A stretch of 64,000 nt of DNA from Neobacillus mesonae (GCA_023715865.1 JAMBOW010000005.1:264368-328367), one strand, 5' to 3'; shown: positions 17,058 to 26,909, numbered from the stretch's first letter. Notes: generated by a model not told the origin, from the letters alone. Made by a program: numbers and translations.

Positions 17058-18781
17058 TGAAGCTTTTGCGGATGCTGAATCCGTATAAGGTTGGCGTATT
17101 ACTCGTTATTGTATTCGTATTTTTACAATCACTGTCTGACTTGTTCCTGCCTACGCTGATGTCAGATATTATCAACATCGGTGTAAGCCAAGGAGATCTT
17201 CCGTACATATGGAGAATTGGCGGCGTGATGCTCGTTGTCGCTTTGCTGGGCACATTGTGCTCCATACTGGTCAGCTTCTTATCCTCACAGATTACAGGCA
17301 AGTTTGCTCGGGATCTGCGCAGCCGCTTGTTCAGTCATGTGGAGAATTTCTCCCTGCATGAGTTTGATCAGATTGGAACGGCTTCTTTAATTACTAGAAC
17401 AACGAACGACATTACACAGGTTCAGAATGTACTGCTGATGATGATGCGGATGATGATCGGAGCTCCGCTCATGTTTATCGGCGGTGTCATCATGGCCATC
17501 TCACAGGATGCTCAGCTGTCCCTTGTCCTTGTCGTGTCGCTTCCGATATTGGCAGGTGCGGTAGCGCTGATTGCTTTCAAAGGTTTACCTTTCTTCAAAG
17601 CGATACAAAAAAAGCTGGACCGTTTAAATTTAGTTCTGCGGGAACAGCTGACAGGTATCCGGGTTATTCGTTCCTTCAATCGTACAGCGTTTGAGAAAGT
17701 ACGCTTTACGGAGGCGAACCAGGATTTGACCGATACATCTATCAAAGTAAACAAGATTATGGCATTTATGATGCCAGTCATGATGCTTATTATGAATTTT
17801 TCGATTATCGCAATCATTTGGTTTGGAGGCCTGCGTATCGACTCAGGCGACATTCAGGTCGGCAATATGATGGCATTTATTCAGTACGCCATGCAGATTA
17901 TGTTCTCTCTTATCATGGTGTCCATTATCTTCGTCATGCTTCCGCGTGCCGCAGCATCGGCTGCCCGGATTAACGAGGTGCTGGAGATGAAGCCTGAGCT
18001 GAAGAACCCTGATTCTCCAAAAGCAGGGGACCTGGTACATGGCACTCTCGAGTTCGACAACGTGTCCTTTAAATATCCAGGTGCGGAGGAATACGCGCTC
18101 AAGGATATCAGCTTTACTGCCAAACCGGGAGAAATCACCGCCATTATCGGCGGTACAGGATCAGGCAAATCAACCTTGCTTGCCATGATTCCCCGTTTCT
18201 ATGATGTAACCGAGGGCAGCGTACGGGTTAATGGTGCAGACGTCAGAGATTTAACCCAGAAAGCGCTTCGCGCGAAGATTGGATATGTTCCGCAGAAGGC
18301 TGTTCTCTTCACAGGTACGATCGCGGACAACATCCGTTATGGTAAAGAGGATGCTACTGAGGAAGATATCCAGCATGCAGCGGAGGTCGCTCAGGCTGCT
18401 GATTTTATCGGCGAAATGCAGGACGGCTATGAAAGCATGATTGCTCAAGGAGGCAATAACGTATCCGGCGGGCAGAAGCAGCGTCTTTCCATTGCAAGGG
18501 CTCTGGTACGCAGGCCAGAAATCTATGTCTTTGACGACAGCTTCTCTGCGCTCGATTATAAGACGGATGCCCGGCTTAGAGCTGCGTTGAAGAGTGAAAC
18601 GTCCAACTCAACGGTCATTATTGTCGCTCAGCGTGTAAGTACGGTAAAGGATGCAGATCGAATTCTTGTTATGGATGACGGAGTCATTGTAGGCAGCGGA
18701 ACTCATGGCGAGCTGCTCAATAATAATGAAGTTTACCGCGAAATTGTGTCCTCACAGTTATCAGAGGAGGAGATTGCATGA
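17054..18781 (+). CDS. ABC exporter half-transporter, degenerate site (BmrC-like)
   Basis: 575 residues: six-helix exporter domain followed by an ATPase domain. Walker A is GGTGSGKST (about 372-380) and the signature is VSGGQKQR. Walker B ends IYVFDDSFSALD, with Asp where the catalytic Glu normally stands. That substitution marks the catalytically weak half of heterodimeric exporters such as BmrC of B. subtilis. The stop overlaps the next gene by four bases (ATGA), so the two half-transporters are coupled and probably assemble one-to-one to expel drugs or lipids. Control by the MarR protein in front is inferred. Confidence 0.9.
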   Translation: MMKLLRMLNPYKVGVLLVIVFVFLQSLSDLFLPTLMSDIINIGVSQGDLPYIWRIGGVMLVVALLGTLCSILVSFLSSQITGKFARDLRSRLFSHVENFSLHEFDQIGTASLITRTTNDITQVQNVLLMMMRMMIGAPLMFIGGVIMAISQDAQLSLVLVVSLPILAGAVALIAFKGLPFFKAIQKKLDRLNLVLREQLTGIRVIRSFNRTAFEKVRFTEANQDLTDTSIKVNKIMAFMMPVMMLIMNFSIIAIIWFGGLRIDSGDIQVGNMMAFIQYAMQIMFSLIMVSIIFVMLPRAAASAARINEVLEMKPELKNPDSPKAGDLVHGTLEFDNVSFKYPGAEEYALKDISFTAKPGEITAIIGGTGSGKSTLLAMIPRFYDVTEGSVRVNGADVRDLTQKALRAKIGYVPQKAVLFTGTIADNIRYGKEDATEEDIQHAAEVAQAADFIGEMQDGYESMIAQGGNNVSGGQKQRLSIARALVRRPEIYVFDDSFSALDYKTDARLRAALKSETSNSTVIIVAQRVSTVKDADRILVMDDGVIVGSGTHGELLNNNEVYREIVSSQLSEEEIA

Positions 18782-20628
18782 GCGATAGCAAAAAAACAGC
18801 ACACGCCCCTAGCTCTGCGGGTCCCAAGCATCCCGGGGGTCATCCGGGACGGGGCCCGGTTGAGAAAGCTAAAGATTTCAAAGGAACAATGAAGCGGCTA
18901 GTTCGTTACTTGAAGCCGCAGAATACGATACTGCTTGTCGTGTTTATTATGGCGATTCTAAGCACGTTATTTAATATTGTTTCTCCTAAAATTATGGCGC
19001 GGGCTACCGACATATTGTCAGCCCCGTTATTTAATAGCTCAGCTAGCATCGACTTTACGGAGATTGCTAGAATCCTGATGTGGCTTGGCGCCTTGTATCT
19101 GCTCAGTTCGCTTTTTGCGTATATCCAGCAATACTTAATGGCCGGTGTGGCCCAGCGTGTCGTATTTAATATGCGGGAGCAAATTAGCAACAAGCTGTCA
19201 CGGCTGCCGCTTAAATATTTTGACGGGAGAACGCATGGGGAAATTCTAAGCCGGGCTACGAATGATGTAGACAATATCAGCAACACGCTGCAGCAGAGTC
19301 TCGCGCAGTTTATCACTTCGTTTGTTACAGTTGTCGGCGTTATCGTCATGATGCTTACCATCAGCCCATGGATGACACTTATTACAGTACTCACTCTGCC
19401 GCTCAGCTTAATTGTGGTCGCACTAGTGGCTTCACGTTCCCAGGGTTACTTTGTAGGTCAGCAGAAGAGGCTCGGGGAGCTGAACGGCCATGTTGAGGAG
19501 ATGTATACCGGACACAATGTGGTTAAAGCATTTGGACGTGAAGAAAAGTCCATTCACGATTTTAATAAAATCAACGAGGAGCTGTATGAAACCGGCTGGA
19601 AAGCCCAGTTTATTTCAGGCTTGATCATGCCGCTTATGATGTTTATCGGTAACATTGGCTACGTGCTGATCTGCGTCGTTGGCGGGATTTTTGTTACGAG
19701 AGGGACCTTGAGTGTAGGGAGTATTCTTGCCTTTATCCAGTATTCCCGTCAATTTTCCCAGCCAATTAACCAGCTAGCCAACATTGCGAATGTAATCCAG
19801 TCCACTGTGGCTTCTGCTGAACGGGTGTTTGAGCTGCTTGATGAGGAAGAGGAAGTGGCTGAGAAGGATATGGCACACACCTCAAGTACAGTGAAAGGTG
19901 CAGTAGAGTTCGAGCATGTCAAATTCGGTTATAAGGAAGATCAGCTTCTTATTACAGATATGAATGTAGAAGTTGAACCGGGTCAAACCGTGGCCATCGT
20001 AGGACCGACAGGTGCGGGGAAAACAACGCTTATCAATCTGCTCATGAGGTTCTATGAAATACAGGGTGGGGCTATCAAAATTGACGGCGTGAACATTACC
20101 GATATGCCGCGAAGCAGGCTGAGAAGCATGTTCGGTATGGTGCTTCAAGATACATGGCTGTTTAACGGCACGATTTACGAAAATATTGCCTACGGCCGGG
20201 AAGGAGCAACGGAGACAGAGGTGCGTCAAGCCGCGGTTGCAGCAAGGGCAGATCATTTTATCCGTACGCTGCCGGATGGCTACGATACTGTGCTGAATGA
20301 GGAAGCGTCCAATATTTCTCAAGGGCAAAAACAGCTGCTTACCATTGCCCGCGCCATTCTGGCGAATCCTTCTATCCTCATCCTGGATGAGGCGACAAGC
20401 TCTGTGGATACCCGTACAGAAATTGCGATCCAGCAGGCGATGAATGAGCTGATGAAAGACCGGACCAGCTTTGTTATCGCACACCGCCTATCTACAATTC
20501 GGGATGCAGACGTCATTCTGGTCATGAATCATGGTGATGTGATCGAGAAGGGAACCCACGAGGAGCTGCTTGCGGGAGGCGGATTTTACGCTGATCTGTA
20601 CAACAGCCAGTTTACAGAAGCGGGGTAA
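18778..20628 (+). CDS. ABC exporter half-transporter, catalytic partner (BmrD-like)
   Basis: 616 residues. A polar N-terminal extension of about 45 residues (rich in Pro, Gly, His, Lys) precedes six transmembrane helices and the ATPase domain. Walker A GPTGAGKTT and Walker B ILILDEATSSVD keep the catalytic Glu, while the signature motif is ISQGQ rather than SGGQ. This is the typical BmrD/YheH pattern and complements the degenerate partner. A terminator follows after about 40 bases. Confidence 0.9.
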   Translation: MSDSKKTAHAPSSAGPKHPGGHPGRGPVEKAKDFKGTMKRLVRYLKPQNTILLVVFIMAILSTLFNIVSPKIMARATDILSAPLFNSSASIDFTEIARILMWLGALYLLSSLFAYIQQYLMAGVAQRVVFNMREQISNKLSRLPLKYFDGRTHGEILSRATNDVDNISNTLQQSLAQFITSFVTVVGVIVMMLTISPWMTLITVLTLPLSLIVVALVASRSQGYFVGQQKRLGELNGHVEEMYTGHNVVKAFGREEKSIHDFNKINEELYETGWKAQFISGLIMPLMMFIGNIGYVLICVVGGIFVTRGTLSVGSILAFIQYSRQFSQPINQLANIANVIQSTVASAERVFELLDEEEEVAEKDMAHTSSTVKGAVEFEHVKFGYKEDQLLITDMNVEVEPGQTVAIVGPTGAGKTTLINLLMRFYEIQGGAIKIDGVNITDMPRSRLRSMFGMVLQDTWLFNGTIYENIAYGREGATETEVRQAAVAARADHFIRTLPDGYDTVLNEEASNISQGQKQLLTIARAILANPSILILDEATSSVDTRTEIAIQQAMNELMKDRTSFVIAHRLSTIRDADVILVMNHGDVIEKGTHEELLAGGGFYADLYNSQFTEAG

Positions 20629-20665
20629 AGAACCAGTAATAACACAATTGGTGATTTAAAATAGG

Positions 20666-20725
20666 AAACACCGTATTCTCCGTCCTGGAGCAAAATTGCA
20701 CCCAGGCATAGAATACGGTGTTTTT
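20666..20725. terminator. Terminator between exporter operon and EcsC/DUF697-like gene
   Basis: 14-bp perfect stem AAACACCGTATTCT around a 32-nt loop that can itself pair (CCTGG with CCAGG), followed by five Ts. Convergent genes on both sides. Confidence 0.85.
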
Positions 20726-20775
20726 AGTTACAGCGATGTCTGCGTGCTGAGCCGCATGCATGGCTATTCATCCGC

Positions 20776-21300
20776 TTAAGGCTTGACTGAACCGACGATG
20801 ACTGCGTCAGCTGGAGGATCCAGCTCTTTCGGTCTTTTTTGCTCGATCAGCTGTCTCGCTACCTGATAGCAGTCCTCTACATGCTTGTTCCCTACATATC
20901 GCATCGCAGAGAAGCTGAGCGCCGCTGAAATTGCATTACCGGCTATGGGGACAAAGCGTGTGACCTGCTTGGTTGCCATGCGGACGCCTACTTTTTGAAG
21001 CAGCTTGATGATGACTTCCCTGGTAATCAGCTTACCGATGACTGCGCTCCCCATAGACATTACAAGACCATAAACCGCTGCCTTGGATTCAGCATCCATA
21101 CCGCTGAGCTGCTGTTCAGATAATCCGAATTTCTCATTTATGGCAGGGAGAAGCTGCATTAACATCCCTACATCGGCTATAACATCTGTTCCTGGAATGG
21201 GCAATAGAGCGGTGCCGCCTGATGCAAATGCTCTAGTCTTAACCATAGAAAGGCATTCTTCACGAATTGCTTCCAGTTCTTGAAGCGTTGCTGGAATCAT
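20776..21300 (-). CDS. EcsC/DUF697-like membrane-associated protein
   Basis: 174 residues with glycine-rich, weakly hydrophobic helices: ALLPIPGTDVIADVGMLMQL near 30-50 and TRFVPIAGNAISAALSFSAM near 118-137. The paired Pro-x-Gly hairpins resemble the DUF697/EcsC group found with GTPases, which probably insert into membranes. The exact family is not certain. It is monocistronic, with GGAGGGATGT before the ATG. Confidence 0.55.
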   Translation of the reverse strand: MIPATLQELEAIREECLSMVKTRAFASGGTALLPIPGTDVIADVGMLMQLLPAINEKFGLSEQQLSGMDAESKAAVYGLVMSMGSAVIGKLITREVIIKLLQKVGVRMATKQVTRFVPIAGNAISAALSFSAMRYVGNKHVEDCYQVARQLIEQKRPKELDPPADAVIVGSVKP

Positions 21301-21420
21301 AAGTACATCCCTCCTGCATTAACAATTCGATAATTAAACTTTTATCCTCATTACCCAGTTCAGGAACCATTTCAAACGAATAGGAGTCTATCATTGTAAA
21401 AAAGAGGGGGATTTTTATAT

Positions 21421-22734
21421 ATGAATCCATTCGAAGTCAAACGGAGAAGTGTTCCAAGCAAGCTAATTTTGGCAGTCACGCTGATGCTTAGTACAAGTGC
21501 ATGTGGTTACCCGGCGGACTCGGCTGCAGAGATACCCACAAGTCAAACTACGATACCCCAAAATATGAAGCAAATCAGTCTTACGGAGCGCTCCAAGCTC
21601 GGTGACAGCCTGAATCCTGCACTTATTGAGTCTCAGAATGCGCTGGGCATGAAGCTGCTGGAGGAGCTGCGTAAACAGGAGGGAGAAGCAGCAAATATTT
21701 TCTTGTCGCCTTACAGCATTGCAACTGCACTAACTCTGACTTATAACGGTGCAGACGGCATTACCAAACAAGAGATGGCAGAAGTACTTGGCTTGACAGG
21801 TCTAAGCATAGATGAAGTAAATGAGGCCAGCAGAATCTACATGCAGCTATTGAACAGTCCAGGCAAAGGCGTGGAATTGATGACGGCAAACTCCGTCTGG
21901 GTTGACTCGAACTACTCATTAAAACCGTCATTCCTCGAAACAGCAGGGGCAAGCTATGGAGCTGAGGTTATGAAAGCCGAGCTCTCTTCTGTAGAAACGA
22001 TGAATGCGATTAATGCTTGGGTGAGCGAGAGAACGAAAGGCCTGATTGAGGAAATGCTGAAGGAGCCTTTGAACGATAATATAGTGACCTACTTGCTGAA
22101 TGCTTTGTATTTTAAGGGAAGCTGGGTCCATACATTTGACGAGAGTTTGACGAAGGACGCAGCATTTATCAAGGAGGATGGCAGCGAACTAAGGGTGCCC
22201 ATGATGTCAGACACCAACTTGTATGAGTATAAAGAGACCGGAGAGTGGCAGGCAATTCGGCTGCCTTATCGTGACTCGAATATGAACATGCTGGTCATTC
22301 TGCCTGCAGAGAATACGAGCCTTACAGAGATCGAGCAGCAGCTAAAGGATGACCCTGCTGCGTTCCAGAAGTCTTTCGAGCAGTATATGGTTCAATTGTC
22401 TATGCCGAAATATAAGATTGAATATGAAGCAGGGCTTGTTGATACGCTCATAAACTTAGGCATGCCATCCGCTTTTGACGGTGGTGCTGATTTCTCACAT
22501 ATGTCAGATGGAGGCTTATTCATAGCCGATGTTCAGCACAAAGCGGTGCTTGAAGTCAATGAGAAGGGATCGGAGGCAGCAGCCGCTACTTCTGTCGGTA
22601 TGGCTGAGTCTTCGGCAGTAATCGCAGAGACGAAGGTAATGGATATTCATCGACCATTCTTCACGGCCATCGAGGATCGGGATACCGGCGCATGGCTGTT
22701 TATGGGTTCGATTTATGATCCATCTGGTGAGTAG
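21421..22734 (+). CDS. Serpin (serine protease inhibitor), probable lipoprotein
   Basis: 437 residues. The N-terminus is a signal segment ending in TSAC (Cys about residue 28, a weak lipobox), then a Thr/Gln-rich linker and a full serpin domain from about 65. Serpin marks are NIFLSPYSIATALTLTYNGA, LLNALYFKGSWVHTFDES, the hinge EKGSEAAAAT (about 375-385) of inhibitory serpins, and the end FTAIEDRDTGAWLFMGSI. Counting from the hinge puts the scissile bond near ESS, but loop length is uncertain. It would trap a serine or cysteine protease at the cell surface. Monocistronic. Confidence 0.92.
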   Translation: MNPFEVKRRSVPSKLILAVTLMLSTSACGYPADSAAEIPTSQTTIPQNMKQISLTERSKLGDSLNPALIESQNALGMKLLEELRKQEGEAANIFLSPYSIATALTLTYNGADGITKQEMAEVLGLTGLSIDEVNEASRIYMQLLNSPGKGVELMTANSVWVDSNYSLKPSFLETAGASYGAEVMKAELSSVETMNAINAWVSERTKGLIEEMLKEPLNDNIVTYLLNALYFKGSWVHTFDESLTKDAAFIKEDGSELRVPMMSDTNLYEYKETGEWQAIRLPYRDSNMNMLVILPAENTSLTEIEQQLKDDPAAFQKSFEQYMVQLSMPKYKIEYEAGLVDTLINLGMPSAFDGGADFSHMSDGGLFIADVQHKAVLEVNEKGSEAAAATSVGMAESSAVIAETKVMDIHRPFFTAIEDRDTGAWLFMGSIYDPSGE

Positions 22735-22871
22735 TTTAGTTTTAAATTCTTTTTATAGGCGCACACTTACGAAAACCAGCCATTGCACCAAGCCCCAACG
22801 ACGTGTTTTATTCCTGCCTTTAATCGGGTAAATATATTAGAAAAGACTCAATTTGGCGAGGAGGGTGAACG

Positions 22872-23804
22872 ATGAATATTGAAAAAGCACTCCTCATTCA
22901 TAACGAAGCTGCTGGCACTGCTGCAGGAAGTATGGTTGGGGCTGCAGCCGGTGTATTGACATCTGTTATTCCTGAGCTTGTCATTGTGAGGACGATGGCT
23001 CAGGGTGATGGGGAAAGAATATGCCGGGAGCGAGGCGAGGAAGTGAATGCCGTGTTTATTTTGGGCGGAGATGGTACGGTTCATGAATGCATCAATGGTC
23101 TTGCAGGGCTGGAACGTCCTCCCGTTGTCGGCATTCTGCCCGGCGGCACCTGCAATGACTTTGCCCGCACACTAGGTCTCCCTGTTAATGTAGCTGAAGC
23201 AGCCGAAGCACTCATCCAGAGCAAGCCAATGAGAATTGACCTTGGCATTGCGAATAAGCGGGTGTTTACAAACTTTTTTGGAATCGGGTTAATTACCGAG
23301 ACATCGGAAAATGTTGATTCTTCGCTGAAGGGATCGCTGGGCAAGCTCAGTTATTTCATTAGCACATTGCAGACGATTCGAGCAGCCAAGCCTTTCCGTT
23401 ATCAGCTTCAGACAGAGAATACGCTGATTGAAGATGAAGCAGTGATGATCTACATCTCCAATGGCAAATCGCTTGGCACCAGCAGTCTGCCTTTTTCAAA
23501 GGATGCTCTTACCGATGGAGAATTCGATGTGCTCATTATTCGCGAAACAGGTATCCCTCTCTTGCGCGAGCTTCTGGCGAGAAAGCCGGAGGGGGAATGG
23601 GAGCCCCGTAACGACAGCGTGAAGTACTTCAAGGCGTCTAGAATTAACCTCGTTACTGAGACGGAGATGCCGGCAGATACGGATGGAGAGATTTATCTCT
23701 CAACACCGGCTGAAATTAAACTTTTAGAGCATAAATTGAAATTTTTGATTCCACAAGCTGCAGATGATTCAGATGAAATATCGACGAAGTCCGCTTTTAA
23801 TTAA
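22872..23804 (+). CDS. Diacylglycerol/lipid kinase (YegS/DgkB/BmrU family)
   Basis: 310-residue soluble lipid kinase. Motifs of the DAGK catalytic domain are NEAAGTAAG near residue 11, FILGGDGTVHECING (about 62-77), GILPGGTCNDFARTLG (about 90-106) and the C-terminal DTDGEI. Family members phosphorylate diacylglycerol or related lipids using ATP. GGAGGGTGAACG precedes the ATG. It ends at a terminator shared with the convergent TetR gene. Confidence 0.87.
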   Translation: MNIEKALLIHNEAAGTAAGSMVGAAAGVLTSVIPELVIVRTMAQGDGERICRERGEEVNAVFILGGDGTVHECINGLAGLERPPVVGILPGGTCNDFARTLGLPVNVAEAAEALIQSKPMRIDLGIANKRVFTNFFGIGLITETSENVDSSLKGSLGKLSYFISTLQTIRAAKPFRYQLQTENTLIEDEAVMIYISNGKSLGTSSLPFSKDALTDGEFDVLIIRETGIPLLRELLARKPEGEWEPRNDSVKYFKASRINLVTETEMPADTDGEIYLSTPAEIKLLEHKLKFLIPQAADDSDEISTKSAFN

Positions 23805-23810
23805 TATGGA

Positions 23811-23856
23811 AAACAAAGAACGGAGACTCTGGATTAGAGCTCCGTTCTTATGTTTG
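23811..23856. terminator. Terminator between convergent lipid kinase and tetR genes
   Basis: Stem AGAACGGAG / CTCCGTTCT, extended by A/T pairs outside. It overlaps the last codons of the tetR gene. Confidence 0.75.
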
Positions 23857-24465
23857 CTTGGCACCTTGGAAAAACAGATTTACAAGCTCTCGTGCCAGGT
23901 CAAGCGGTGTGGCGTATTCATTCCTCGTATCTTCACGGTTTCCAAGCATCAGCATGGCAGTAAAAGCTTGGGCCAGCAGCATTGCATTGGCTTCTCTGAG
24001 AACGCCTTGTCTCATAGCCTCTTCAAAATGTCCTGCCATTACCTCGTAAATGCGGTGCTCCGAATCCCTGATTTCTTTAATTTGCTCAGGGCTGAGGAAT
24101 GCTTCAGCTTCCCGAAGGATCGTCTCCATCTCCGCATGAGGTCTTGCGATCTTGGCTTCGGCTACGCGCAGCAGGCCTTGTTCAAGCGTGTCTGATTCAT
24201 CAAGGAATTTAGCCGTAGCCCTGTAGCCGCCATTCAGCATCGTCGTTACCGCTATCTTAAACAGCTCTGGCTTGCTAGTGAAATGATAATAGATGGACGC
24301 TTTGGTCACGTTACATATTTTGGCGATCTGAGCAAGTGATACGGGCTCGTAGCCATTCTCCATAAACAGCCGGGAAGCCGTCTTTAATATCGTTTCCTGA
24401 ATCGGAATTTGATCGGTTGTCTGTTTGGGTCTGCCCGGAGTTCGCGGACTTTGAGTATTTTTCAT
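23848..24465 (-). CDS. TetR/AcrR family regulator
   Basis: 205 residues. The N-terminal helix-turn-helix reads TASRLFMENGYEPVSLAQIA and CNVTKASIYYHFTSKPELFK (about 28-68), typical of TetR/AcrR; the rest is the ligand-binding dimer domain. It is divergent from an MMPL transporter gene with about 140 bases between the starts, the usual arrangement of a repressor and its target pump. GGAGG stands before the ATG. Confidence 0.9.
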   Translation of the reverse strand: MKNTQSPRTPGRPKQTTDQIPIQETILKTASRLFMENGYEPVSLAQIAKICNVTKASIYYHFTSKPELFKIAVTTMLNGGYRATAKFLDESDTLEQGLLRVAEAKIARPHAEMETILREAEAFLSPEQIKEIRDSEHRIYEVMAGHFEEAMRQGVLREANAMLLAQAFTAMLMLGNREDTRNEYATPLDLARELVNLFFQGAKQT

Positions 24466-24504
24466 GATAGACCTCCTCTGAATAGTTTATGATAAGATGC
24501 GCAT

Positions 24505-24531
24505 TTAATCAAAATTAAACTTGATAATTAA
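24505..24531. promoter_or_regulatory. Inverted repeat between tetR and MMPL gene, candidate TetR operator
   Basis: TTAATCAA on the left and TTGATAATTAA on the right form an imperfect 27-base palindrome in the shared control region of the divergent pair. Binding by the neighbouring TetR protein is inferred. Confidence 0.45.
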
Positions 24532-24607
24532 CCTTCCGGTATATATAATTCACATTGAACTTAGTCAAAATCAATACATTATTTAAGCAATTAGACAAAA
24601 AGATAGG

Positions 24608-26851
24608 ATGTGGATAGAAATGCATGAATCCGGGCCGGATTATGGAAAGTGGGTTGCAGGAAAGCGAAGTAAATGGATTACGCTTCTCGTATGGATCATC
24701 CTTGCCGTTCTCCTCAATCTGACACTGCCAGCTGTAGGGGAGCGAGAGGATAATAATGCAGCTAACCTTACAGACGACAAGGCATCCGTTCAAGCCGAGC
24801 TGCTCGCGGCTCGGGAGTTTCCGAATAACACGGGTGTTCCTGCACTGATTGTATGGCACCGGGAAGGGGGACTGGAGCCCGAGGATCTGACAAGCCTCCA
24901 GCAGCTTACCGAAGAGCTGACCAGTGAGCCTGTCGCAAGTCAAAGCGCTGTTGTCCCGCTTCATGAGCTGCCGCCGCCGGCGCTTGATGCTCAGCTGTCT
25001 GAGGATGGCAGCACGATTATACTTCCCGTATTTTTCGAAGAATCTGCTGACGCAGGAGCACTTGAGGAAGGAATTAAGGAGCTGGAGGCCAAAACTGAAC
25101 AGCTGTATGGAACAAATCCTTTCGAAAGTGATGTGAATGGAGAGGGATTGAGTGCTCGTGTAACGGGACCAGTGGGCATCTCGATTGATGCTACCGGATT
25201 GTTCGAGGATGCGGATGTGTCCCTGCTTATTGCAACAGTCCTGTTAGTGCTGATTCTCCTTTTGCTCATTTACCGTTCGCCAATTTTGGCGTTGATTCCG
25301 CTGATCGGTGTAGGGTTTGCTTATATGGTGACCAGTCCTATTCTGGGGCTGCTCGCTGATCAAGGGGTAATTACGGTTGACTCGCAGTCGATAGCGATTA
25401 TGACCGTCCTGCTGTTTGGAGCAGGTACCGATTATTGTCTCTTTATTATATCGAAGTTCCGCCAGCTGTTGTGGCATGAGTCCGATAAGAAGAAGGCTTT
25501 GTTCCAAGCGATTCGGAGCTCTTCCGGCGCTATTGCGATGAGCGGCTTTACAGTCGTCATTTCTCTATTAGCGCTGTTGTTAGCGGAGTTTGGGGCCTAT
25601 CATCGGTTCGCGGTTCCGTTCAGCCTGTCCATCTTCATTATGTTCATTGCAAGCTTAACGCTGGTTCCTGCACTGCTCGCGATTTTTGGCCGTGCATCTT
25701 TTTACCCATTTGTACCGAGAACACCTGAGCTTGCAGCTGAGCATGCGAAGAAAAAAGGCAAGCCGGCTCCTGCCCCACATAAGGAGAAGGACAGCAAGAT
25801 TGGTAAGATCGTCACTACACGTCCATGGATGGTTATCATATCTGCTGTCGTGCTGCTAGGAGTCTTTGCTGCCTTTTCACCACAGGTGAAATTTACTTAC
25901 GATCTGTTATCTTCATTTCCGGAGGATGTTCCTTCACGTGAAGGCTTCACCATCATTGGGGAACAGTTTTCGGAAGGGGAACTGGCTCCTGTCAAAATCA
26001 TGGTGGATACCAAGGGAGAGGATATAGATCTTAAAGAGCGTCTTGAAGGGTTCGAGTACGTGGATCTCGTCTCTGAACCGCAGCAAGGGGCTGAAAACAG
26101 CGAAATTGCAGCTTATGACATTGAGCTTTCCATGAATCCATACTCCATGGAGGCGATGCAGCATATTCCGGACCTGAAAGCTGAGGCAGAAGCATCTCTT
26201 GCGGAAGCAGGTATCTCGTCTCCTGCTGACAGCGTATGGATCAGTGGACAAACGGCGACCCAATATGATTCCGAAATTACAGGAGAACGCGACTCAAGAG
26301 TCGTTATACCCGTCGTTATCGGTTTAATCAGCCTGTTGCTGCTTCTCTATCTGCGTTCCATCATAGCGACGATTTATTTGATTGCGACAGTCATTCTCTC
26401 TTACTTCTCGGCACTTGGACTTGGCTGGCTTATTATACATTATGGACTTGGAGCCGATGCCATTCAGGGTGCAATTCCGCTTTATGCCTTCGTATTCCTC
26501 GTAGCGCTTGGAGAGGACTATAACATCTTCATGATTTCAAGCATTTGGCAGAAGCGCAAGCAGATGCCGCTGAAACAGGCGATCAAGGAAGGGGTAGGAG
26601 AAACAAGCTCTGTCATTACGTCTGCAGGTCTTATACTAGCGGGGACCTTCGCTGTATTGGCGACTCTGCCGATTCAGGTGCTGGTTCAGTTCGGTATTAT
26701 TACAGCGCTTGGCGTTATGCTGGATACTTTTATCGTCAGACCGTTCCTTGTTCCTGCAATTACTACCGTATTAGGAAAATGGGCTTTCTGGCCAGGCCAA
26801 CTGAGTCGTACTGATTCCATGAAGTCGGCTGAGAAGGAAACCCAAATGTAA
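24608..26851 (+). CDS. MMPL family transporter
   Basis: 747 residues in a duplicated layout: a first helix near 25-40, an extracellular loop to about 205, a bundle of five or six helices (205-365), a second membrane entry near 405, a second loop, and a final bundle (555-725). Family residues include FGAGTDYCLFIISKF in the first bundle and VALGEDYNIFMISS in the second, where the acidic residues carry protons. Relatives move lipids or drugs by proton antiport. Divergent from tetR and probably repressed by it. The start may be 24608 or the ATG at 24620; neither has a clean ribosome site. Confidence 0.9.
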   Translation: MWIEMHESGPDYGKWVAGKRSKWITLLVWIILAVLLNLTLPAVGEREDNNAANLTDDKASVQAELLAAREFPNNTGVPALIVWHREGGLEPEDLTSLQQLTEELTSEPVASQSAVVPLHELPPPALDAQLSEDGSTIILPVFFEESADAGALEEGIKELEAKTEQLYGTNPFESDVNGEGLSARVTGPVGISIDATGLFEDADVSLLIATVLLVLILLLLIYRSPILALIPLIGVGFAYMVTSPILGLLADQGVITVDSQSIAIMTVLLFGAGTDYCLFIISKFRQLLWHESDKKKALFQAIRSSSGAIAMSGFTVVISLLALLLAEFGAYHRFAVPFSLSIFIMFIASLTLVPALLAIFGRASFYPFVPRTPELAAEHAKKKGKPAPAPHKEKDSKIGKIVTTRPWMVIISAVVLLGVFAAFSPQVKFTYDLLSSFPEDVPSREGFTIIGEQFSEGELAPVKIMVDTKGEDIDLKERLEGFEYVDLVSEPQQGAENSEIAAYDIELSMNPYSMEAMQHIPDLKAEAEASLAEAGISSPADSVWISGQTATQYDSEITGERDSRVVIPVVIGLISLLLLLYLRSIIATIYLIATVILSYFSALGLGWLIIHYGLGADAIQGAIPLYAFVFLVALGEDYNIFMISSIWQKRKQMPLKQAIKEGVGETSSVITSAGLILAGTFAVLATLPIQVLVQFGIITALGVMLDTFIVRPFLVPAITTVLGKWAFWPGQLSRTDSMKSAEKETQM

Positions 26852-26867
26852 CAGATGTACTCTCTCT

Positions 26868-26909
26868 AAAGGACATGTTAGCAGAAGCAAAGCTGCTAAC
26901 ATGTCCTTT
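26868..26909 (+). terminator. Strong hairpin after the MMPL gene
   Basis: 17-bp perfect stem AAAGGACATGTTAGCAG with an 8-nt loop; the following T-tract is poor. Confidence 0.7.

Noticed and set aside
19882..20484. 200-codon ORF antisense to the exporter gene
   Set aside because: Mirrors the ATPase domain of the BmrD-like gene; no start signals and no protein-like features.
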